Shown here in pieces: positions 59,056-64,000 of a DNA stretch of 64,000 nucleotides. The stretch lies in assembly GCF_013410355.1 (NCBI RefSeq), contig NZ_JACCFI010000001.1:124001-188000 (forward strand). Direction: 5' to 3'. The DNA comes from Agromyces hippuratus. Lineage in GTDB: Bacteria; Actinomycetota; Actinomycetes; Actinomycetales; Microbacteriaceae. Positions within the stretch are counted from its first letter, which is position 1. Each line of letters opens with the position of its first letter. The notes below the pieces were generated by a model. That model saw only the letters and a program-made list of their open reading frames with translations. It was not told where the DNA came from and did no database searches. The translations under genes and the position numbers were made by a program.

Positions 59056-60207
59056 GTGCCTGCTGTGAATCTCGGAATGCCCAAAGTCCCTGAGGTACTG
59101 GCCCCGCGACGCAAGTCCCGCCAGATCAAGGTGGGCAAGGTGCTCGTCGGCGGCGACGCCCAGGTGAGCGTGCAGTCGATGACGACGACGCCCACGACGA
59201 ACATCAACGCCACGCTGCAGCAGATCGCCGAGCTCACGGCATCGGGCTGCGACATCGTGCGTGTCGCCGTGCCGAGCCGCGACGACGCCGAGGCACTGCC
59301 GATCATCGCGAAGAAGAGCCAGATCCCGGTCATCGCCGACATCCACTTCCAGCCGAACTACGTGTTCCAGGCGATCGACGCCGGCTGCGCCGCCGTTCGC
59401 GTCAACCCCGGCAACATCCGCAAGTTCGACGACAAGGTCGGCGAGATCGCTGCCGCGGCGAAAGCGGCGGGCGTGAGCCTCCGCATCGGCGTGAACGCCG
59501 GGTCGCTCGACCCCCGACTGCTCCAGAAGTACGGCAAGGCGACGCCCGAGGCCCTCGTCGAGTCGGCGGTGTGGGAGGCGAGCCTCTTCGAGGAGCACGA
59601 CTTCCACGACTTCAAGATCTCGGTCAAGCACAACGACCCCATCGTCATGGTCAAGGCCTATCGCCTGCTCGCCGAGCGCGGCGACTGGCCCCTGCACCTC
59701 GGCGTGACCGAGGCCGGCCCCGCCTTCCAGGGCACGATCAAGTCCGCCACGGCGTTCGGCATCCTGCTCAGCGAGGGCATCGGCGACACGATCCGCGTCT
59801 CGCTCTCGGCTCCGCCGGTCGAAGAGGTCAAGGTGGGCCTGCAGATCCTGCAGTCGCTGAACCTCCGCGAGCGCAAGCTCGAGATCGTCTCGTGCCCGTC
59901 GTGCGGTCGCGCGCAGGTCGACGTGTACAAGCTCGCGAACGACGTCACCGACGGACTCGAGGGCATGACCGTGCCGCTCCGCGTGGCCGTCATGGGCTGC
60001 GTCGTCAACGGTCCGGGCGAGGCCCGCGAGGCCGACCTCGGCGTGGCATCCGGCAACGGCAAGGGCCAGATCTTCGTGAAGGGCGAGGTCATCAAGACCG
60101 TGCCCGAGTCCGAGATCGTCGCCACCCTCATCGAGGAGGCCAACCGCATCGCCGACGAGATGGGCGCCGACGCGCCGGTCGGCACGCCCGAGGTCGTCAC
60201 CCCGTAG
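59056..60207 (+). CDS. ispG: 4-hydroxy-3-methylbut-2-enyl diphosphate synthase
   Basis: IspG (GcpE) is the [4Fe-4S] enzyme that turns MEcPP into HMBPP, the penultimate MEP-pathway step. The 383-residue protein has the TIM-barrel N-terminus (VSVQSMTTTPT near 36, DIHFQP near 95, VNPGNIR near 116) and the C-terminal cluster cysteines in SCPSCGR near 280 and MGCVVNGPGEA near 313. It shares the pathway with dxr and would usually stand next to rseP. The GTG start is set by its -10 box. Confidence 0.96.
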   Translation: MPAVNLGMPKVPEVLAPRRKSRQIKVGKVLVGGDAQVSVQSMTTTPTTNINATLQQIAELTASGCDIVRVAVPSRDDAEALPIIAKKSQIPVIADIHFQPNYVFQAIDAGCAAVRVNPGNIRKFDDKVGEIAAAAKAAGVSLRIGVNAGSLDPRLLQKYGKATPEALVESAVWEASLFEEHDFHDFKISVKHNDPIVMVKAYRLLAERGDWPLHLGVTEAGPAFQGTIKSATAFGILLSEGIGDTIRVSLSAPPVEEVKVGLQILQSLNLRERKLEIVSCPSCGRAQVDVYKLANDVTDGLEGMTVPLRVAVMGCVVNGPGEAREADLGVASGNGKGQIFVKGEVIKTVPESEIVATLIEEANRIADEMGADAPVGTPEVVTP

Positions 60208-60242
60208 TCGCGTGCGCCGCCCGAGCGTATCGTGGGCGGCAG

Positions 60243-60261
60243 CGGATGCCCCGGGCATCCG
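60243..60261. terminator. Short hairpin after ispG
   Basis: CGGATGCCC-C-GGGCATCCG is a nine-base inverted repeat with a single central base, 35 bases past the ispG stop and 20 before the next ATG. It is another use of the GGATGCC word. The tight centre means the real stem is shorter. Confidence 0.45.
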
Positions 60262-60281
60262 GTTCGCGAGAGGAGACCGTG

Positions 60282-60488
60282 ATGAGCGGCGACGGCAGCG
60301 AGTTCGAGTACCCGGACACGGCGGGCTACCCCGACGGCATGGGCACCCTGCACGAGGGCACCGACGACGGCGCGGACGAGAGCCTCGACGATGCCGCGGA
60401 TGAGGGCACCGACGATGCCGCGACGGCGACGGAGGGCGACCTCGAGGCGTTCGCGCTCGACGACGAGGAGGACGTCGAGGGCGTCTGA
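60282..60488 (+). CDS. Small acidic hypothetical protein
   Basis: A 68-residue protein, about 40% Asp and Glu, with almost no basic residues and no hydrophobic core, so it is probably disordered. It begins MSGDGSEFEYPDTAGY and ends in an acidic run. The ribosome site GAGAGGAGA stands before the ATG, which supports it as a real gene. It converges on the RNB nuclease gene with 25 bases between. No function can be assigned. Confidence 0.65.
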   Translation: MSGDGSEFEYPDTAGYPDGMGTLHEGTDDGADESLDDAADEGTDDAATATEGDLEAFALDDEEDVEGV

Positions 60489-60513
60489 CGAGCGCCGCGA
60501 GCGGCCCGACAGG

Positions 60514-61947
60514 TCAGGCGACTCCGGCCGCCCGGAACTCGATCGTGCCCGTGGCGATGTCGGCCGCGAGCAGCTCGACCTCGAGCGCGGTTCCCGCGCG
60601 AACCCCGGAGGGCGCCGGACACGTCGCGATGACCGCGGGGTCGGCGAGCTGGAGCATCGCTCGATCGCCGCGCACCTCGAGCACGGTCGCGGTGAACCGC
60701 TCGCCGACCCGCGTGCTCAGCAGCGCGGCCTCGACCCGTGCGATCGATTCGGCGTCGAGCCGGCTCGCCCGCTGCGACGAGGCGCCCATGAGCGACGGCA
60801 GCTCTCCGAGCGAGGAGCGCGCCCACTCGGGCACCTCGCGCCCGGCGCAGAGCGCCTCGCAGACGACGAGCCCCCATCGATCGACGAGACGGCGCAGCGG
60901 CGCGGTGACGTGCGCGTACGGCGCCGCGAGCGCGGACTGGATCGGATCTGCCGGCACGTCGCCGTCGACGGCGAGATAGCCGGCACCGCGGAAGAGCCCG
61001 GATGCCGCCTGCATCACCGCGAGCGCGGCGGGGTCGTCGCGGTCGAGGCCGCGGAGGTACTCGCCGTACGAGATCGACTCGGGCCACGGGCGGCCGAGTG
61101 CGCGCGTCTGCGCCCGGAAGGCCGTGATGCGCTCCTCGCTCGGCTTCGGCATGGTGCGGAGCACACCGATGCGCCCCGCGAGCATGAGCTGCGCGGCCGC
61201 CATGCCCGTCATGAGCGACAACTGCGCGTTCCACTCCTCGACCGGCAGCGGGTGCCGGCGTTCGAGCGAGTAGCCGCCGCCCTCGGTGCGCACGATCTCC
61301 TCGTCGGGGGAGTTGAGGCTCGCGCCGCCACGGGCGCGCTCGAGCTCGATGCGCAGCCGCCCGACCTCCCGCAGCAGCGCCAGCGAGGAGTCGCCGTCGC
61401 CGGCATCGATGCGGGCCTGCGCCTCTTCGTACGTGAGCTGCTCGCGCGAGCGCACCATCGCACGGGTGAGCCCGGTCGACGTCACCGTGCCGCGCTCGTC
61501 GAGCCCGAACGCCCAGACGAAGGCGCTCCGGTCGGCACCCGGCAGCAGCGAGGCGCGGTCCTCGCTGAGCACCACGGGATGCAGCGGCACCCGGCCGTCG
61601 GCGGCGTACAGGGTCTGGCCCCGACGCCGGGCCTCGAGGTCGACGGCGCCGTCCGGGACCACCCAGCCCGGGACATCCGCGATCGCGTAGTGCACCAGGA
61701 AGCCGGTGGCCCGGCGCTCGATGCAGAGCGCCTGGTCGAGATCGGTCGAACCGGGCGGATCGATCGTGACGAACGCGAGTTCGCGCAGGTCGGTTCCGGG
61801 AACCGCCGCACGCGCCGACTCGGCCTCGGCGAGCACCTCGGGCGCGAACGACTCGGGCACGTCGAGCTCGGCGCGGAGCCGAGCGAGGGCGACCGCCAGC
61901 TCGCTCTGCGCGACGGATTCCGTGACGTGCGTTCTGCGGCTCGGCAT
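60514..61947 (-). CDS. RNB-domain ribonuclease (RNase II/R-like)
   Basis: A 477-residue 3'-5' exoribonuclease-type protein that consists of little more than the RNB catalytic domain. The metal-binding DPPGSTDLDQAL lies at 63-74, and the conserved YAHVTAPLRRLVDRW near 352-366. Cold-shock and S1 domains of RNase R are missing or reduced to a short C-terminal beta part. This compact form is common in actinobacteria. ATG at 61947 has a TAGGCT -10 box seven bases upstream. Confidence 0.9.
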   Translation of the reverse strand: MPSRRTHVTESVAQSELAVALARLRAELDVPESFAPEVLAEAESARAAVPGTDLRELAFVTIDPPGSTDLDQALCIERRATGFLVHYAIADVPGWVVPDGAVDLEARRRGQTLYAADGRVPLHPVVLSEDRASLLPGADRSAFVWAFGLDERGTVTSTGLTRAMVRSREQLTYEEAQARIDAGDGDSSLALLREVGRLRIELERARGGASLNSPDEEIVRTEGGGYSLERRHPLPVEEWNAQLSLMTGMAAAQLMLAGRIGVLRTMPKPSEERITAFRAQTRALGRPWPESISYGEYLRGLDRDDPAALAVMQAASGLFRGAGYLAVDGDVPADPIQSALAAPYAHVTAPLRRLVDRWGLVVCEALCAGREVPEWARSSLGELPSLMGASSQRASRLDAESIARVEAALLSTRVGERFTATVLEVRGDRAMLQLADPAVIATCPAPSGVRAGTALEVELLAADIATGTIEFRAAGVA

Positions 61948-61954
61948 GCGCCTC

Positions 61955-61960
61955 AGCCTA
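61955..61960 (-). promoter_or_regulatory. -10 element of the RNB gene, leaderless
   Basis: TAGGCT on the minus strand ends seven bases before the ATG at 61947. Confidence 0.45.
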
Positions 61961-62010
61961 CGAGCAGCCGGGCGATCGGATGCCCCGGCCGGCCGTCACC
62001 AACCCGGCGG

Positions 62011-62712
62011 CTAGTCCCTCTTGAGCTCCTCGCGCAGGGATCGCACCTCGCGGATCAGTTCATCGATGTGCGCCTTGGTCGCGACCTGTTCGGCGTCGTT
62101 GGCTGCGCCGACCTTCTCCACGATCCACGATGCGAGAGTGGCGGTCACGACACCGATGAGCGCGATGCCCCCGATCATGACGCCGACAGCGACCAACTGC
62201 CCCGTCGGTGTGACAGGGAAGTAGTCGCCGTAGCCCACAGTCGTGATCGTGACGAACGCCCACCAGAGCCCCTGACCGAAGTCTTGGATCGATCCGTCGT
62301 TGCCGCGCTCCGCGTCGAGCACAGCAAGCGCGGCCACCCAGACGAGCAGTGCCGAAGCGCCGGCCACGTACATGATGACCCGCCCACGGAACGCGGCGCC
62401 GGCCGTGCGCTGTAGCACCGCGAGGATCGTCACGAGTCGAAGGAGTCGGAGGGGGCGGAGCATCGGAAGGATGACGATCGCAAGGTCGAGGAGGTGCGTG
62501 TAGAACCACTTGAACCGCTGCGGTGCGAGCGAGAGGTTCACTAGGTAGTCGACGAGGAAGAGCGCCCACGTCGTCCAGATGATCGTCTCGGCGACGACCG
62601 CAGGCGGTCCGCTGAGGTTGCCGATTACCTGCCACGAGTATGCGATCAGGAACGCGACTGCGGCGAGGGCGAGCGGCCATTCGAGGAGCTTCTGCCAGCG
62701 CTGCTGATCCAT
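62011..62712 (-). CDS. Voltage-gated-type potassium channel protein
   Basis: A 233-residue six-helix channel. The selectivity filter TVGYGD is at 158-163 between helices S5 and S6. The S4-like segment RPLRLLRLV (86-94) carries three arginines, fewer than in strongly voltage-sensing channels. The C-terminus (200-233) is a charged coiled coil (AHIDELIREVRSLREELKRD) that should help tetramer formation. The ATG is set by TAGAGT six bases upstream. Confidence 0.9.
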   Translation of the reverse strand: MDQQRWQKLLEWPLALAAVAFLIAYSWQVIGNLSGPPAVVAETIIWTTWALFLVDYLVNLSLAPQRFKWFYTHLLDLAIVILPMLRPLRLLRLVTILAVLQRTAGAAFRGRVIMYVAGASALLVWVAALAVLDAERGNDGSIQDFGQGLWWAFVTITTVGYGDYFPVTPTGQLVAVGVMIGGIALIGVVTATLASWIVEKVGAANDAEQVATKAHIDELIREVRSLREELKRD

Positions 62713-62718
62713 CGGGCC

Positions 62719-62724
62719 ACTCTA
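62719..62724 (-). promoter_or_regulatory. -10 element of the channel gene, leaderless
   Basis: TAGAGT on the minus strand ends six bases before the ATG at 62712. Confidence 0.45.
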
Positions 62725-62791
62725 CGGCTCCACCGCGGGAGGGCGACCTCGTGATCCTTGCGAACCGATCTCGTGATGCACCCACCGCCGA

Positions 62792-62797
62792 TAGAAT
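62792..62797 (+). promoter_or_regulatory. -10 element of the small gene at 62804, leaderless
   Basis: TAGAAT ends six bases before the ATG at 62804. Such a clean element supports the small gene as real. Confidence 0.5.
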
Positions 62798-62803
62798 TCG
62801 AGG

Positions 62804-63022
62804 ATGACCATCAACAGCCGCCACCTCGAGAACGCTGCCAACGCCCGCGACGACGCCTACCACCTCATCGAGGAGTTCGAAGACGGCGATGTGCACCCCC
62901 GTGTGCTCGAGGTGCTCGAGAGCCTCGACACCGCGCTGTTCGACCTCATCAATTGGGCCGACCAGGTCACCCGCCACCTCGCCGAGAGCGGCGTCGAAGT
63001 GGTCGACGTCGACCTCACCTGA
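62804..63022 (+). CDS. Small helical hypothetical protein
   Basis: A 72-residue acidic protein predicted to be almost entirely alpha-helical (HLENAANARDDAYHLIEEFE, then LEVLESLDTALFDLINWADQ). It has no signal peptide or membrane helix. I do not recognise the family. A TAGAAT element right before the ATG and normal codon use support it as coding. It lies between the divergent channel gene and proS. Confidence 0.65.
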   Translation: MTINSRHLENAANARDDAYHLIEEFEDGDVHPRVLEVLESLDTALFDLINWADQVTRHLAESGVEVVDVDLT

Positions 63023-63065
63023 GTCTCCGCGGCACTCGCGGGGCGAGCGACATCCGAGTGCTCAG

Positions 63066-63071
63066 TAGAAT
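63066..63071 (+). promoter_or_regulatory. -10 element of proS, leaderless
   Basis: TAGAAT ends six bases before the GTG at 63078. Confidence 0.5.
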
Positions 63072-63077
63072 CGTCGG

Positions 63078-64000
63078 GTGCCCACACGCCTGACGAACTA
63101 CTTCCTCCGTACGCTCCGCGAAGACCCCGCCGACGCCGAGGTCACGAGCCATCGCCTGCTCGTGCGCGCCGGCTACATCCGGCGCCAGGCGCCAGGCGTC
63201 TTCGCATGGCTGCCGCTGGGCCTGCGCGTGAAGGCGAAGATCGAGGCGATCATCCGCGAGGAGATGACGGCGGCCGGCGCGCACGAGGTGCACTTCCCGG
63301 CGCTGCTGCCGCGCGAGCCCTACGAGGTGACCGGTCGCTGGACCGAGTACGGTGACGCCCTCTTCCGCCTGCAGGACCGCAAGGGCGCCGACTACCTCCT
63401 CGCGCCGACGCACGAAGAGGCCTTCACGCTGCTCGTGAAGGACCTGTACAACTCGTACAAGGACCTGCCGCTGGCGATCTACCAGATCCAGGACAAGTAC
63501 CGCGACGAGGCCCGGCCTCGCGCCGGTCTCCTGCGCGGCCGCGAGTTCACGATGAAGGACGCGTACTCGTTCGACGTGTCCGACGAGGGCCTCGACGCGA
63601 GCTACCAGGCGCAGCGCGACGCCTACGAGCGCATCTTCACGCGCCTCGGCCTCGAGTACGTCATCGTCAAGGCGGATGCCGGCGCGATGGGCGGCTCGAA
63701 GAGCGAGGAGTTCCTGCACCCGACCCCCGTCGGCGAAGACACCTTCGTGCGCTCGGGCGGCGGTTACGCCGCCAACGTCGAGGCGTTCGAGACCGTCGTG
63801 CCCGAGCCGATCCCGTTCGACGGACTGCCGGCGCCGATCGTGCTCGACTCACCGAACACGCCGACGATCTCGACGCTCGTCGACCTCGCGAACGCCGAGT
63901 ACCCGCGTCCCGACGGGCGCGCATGGACCGCGGCCGACACCCTGAAGAACGTCGTGCTCGCCGTCGTCGCGCCCGACGGCACGCGCGAGCTCGTCGTGAT
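63078..64000 (+). CDS. proS: Prolyl-tRNA synthetase, N-terminal part (cut by window end)
   Basis: The first 307 residues of a class II aminoacyl-tRNA synthetase that charges tRNA-Pro. It opens MPTRLTNYFLRTLREDPADA. Class II motif 1 (HFPALLPREPYEVTGR near 72-87) and motif 2 (DEARPRAGLLRGREFTMKDA near 143-162) are clear. The last visible part, after GGSKSEEFLHP near 215-225, enters the editing domain inserted in the bacterial-type enzyme. The gene runs off the right edge. The GTG start rests on the -10 box six bases upstream. Confidence 0.95.
   Translation, partial: MPTRLTNYFLRTLREDPADAEVTSHRLLVRAGYIRRQAPGVFAWLPLGLRVKAKIEAIIREEMTAAGAHEVHFPALLPREPYEVTGRWTEYGDALFRLQDRKGADYLLAPTHEEAFTLLVKDLYNSYKDLPLAIYQIQDKYRDEARPRAGLLRGREFTMKDAYSFDVSDEGLDASYQAQRDAYERIFTRLGLEYVIVKADAGAMGGSKSEEFLHPTPVGEDTFVRSGGGYAANVEAFETVVPEPIPFDGLPAPIVLDSPNTPTISTLVDLANAEYPRPDGRAWTAADTLKNVVLAVVAPDGTRELVV

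Noticed and set aside
1..64000. tRNA genes, CRISPR arrays and insertion sequences
   Set aside because: No T-loop-like GGTTCRANTCC in a cloverleaf context, no regularly spaced repeats, and no transposase or integrase frame was seen.

Overview
The window is one contiguous piece of a very GC-rich chromosome. The gene content (F0F1 ATP synthase operon preceded by prmC, sua5 and a WecA-like transferase; MEP-pathway genes beside a site-2 protease and proS; DUF4192; Lrp/PotD polyamine genes; short AtpC) points to Actinomycetota, order Micrococcales, most likely family Microbacteriaceae. This rests on gene order and protein style, not on a database search. I see no tRNA, rRNA, CRISPR array, insertion sequence or phage gene. 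Apart from the two genes cut by the window ends (cysK, proS) all genes look intact. No gap between genes exceeds about 240 bases.

Layout. 1-4.2 kb: the 5' end of cysK, prmC, then a tetR gene divergent from a DrrAB-type ABC exporter. 4.2-15.3 kb: sua5, a WecA-like transferase, an AtpI-like protein, atpB-E-F-H-A-G-D-C, a P-loop kinase and yaaA. 15.3-21.0 kb: an alkylation-repair pair (ogt-tag), a DUF4192 gene, then a DAO-family oxidase, a class III aminotransferase and an Lrp/AsnC regulator, probably for putrescine or another amine. 21.3-39.0 kb: nine co-directional genes, mostly overlapping by a few bases: FHA, PP2C phosphatase, Ser/Thr kinase, a 1963-residue Ig/FN3 surface protein, MoxR ATPase, DUF58, a TgpA-type transglutaminase-fold protein, zinc-ribbon FHA, and an FtsK/EssC-like ATPase. 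39.2-43.4 kb: a PotD-PotA-PotB-PotC importer. 43.5-48.9 kb: a class 3 asparaginase with gabT, OsmC, a secreted muramidase-like lipoprotein, PlsC and a degenerate phosphopantetheinyl-transferase-like protein. 48.9-64 kb: dxr and rseP, then a two-component system, a SHOCT protein, LtrA, thiolase, a CoA-transferase and a lipoprotein, then ispG, an RNB nuclease, a K+ channel, two small unknown genes and proS.

The part most worth attention is the 21.3-39.0 kb cluster. Its core order (kinase, FN3 protein, AAA ATPase, DUF58, transglutaminase) matches the cluster called PFNA in Bifidobacterium. Here it is extended by two FHA proteins, a phosphatase and an EssC-like ATPase, but no WXG100 substrate or other ESX component is present. 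The transglutaminase-fold protein has lost both its catalytic Cys (Gly494) and His (Gln558) and so looks like a pseudoenzyme. I infer a membrane-spanning, phosphorylation-controlled machine that assembles, exports or senses through the giant surface protein. The cluster sits between the two halves of an apparent amine catabolism and uptake locus.

At the DNA level, many genes have a TANNNT-type -10 element six or seven bases before the start codon, which predicts leaderless mRNAs and helps fix starts. Several intergenic hairpins are built from the same GGATGCC...GGCATCC words, which are also frequent inside genes.
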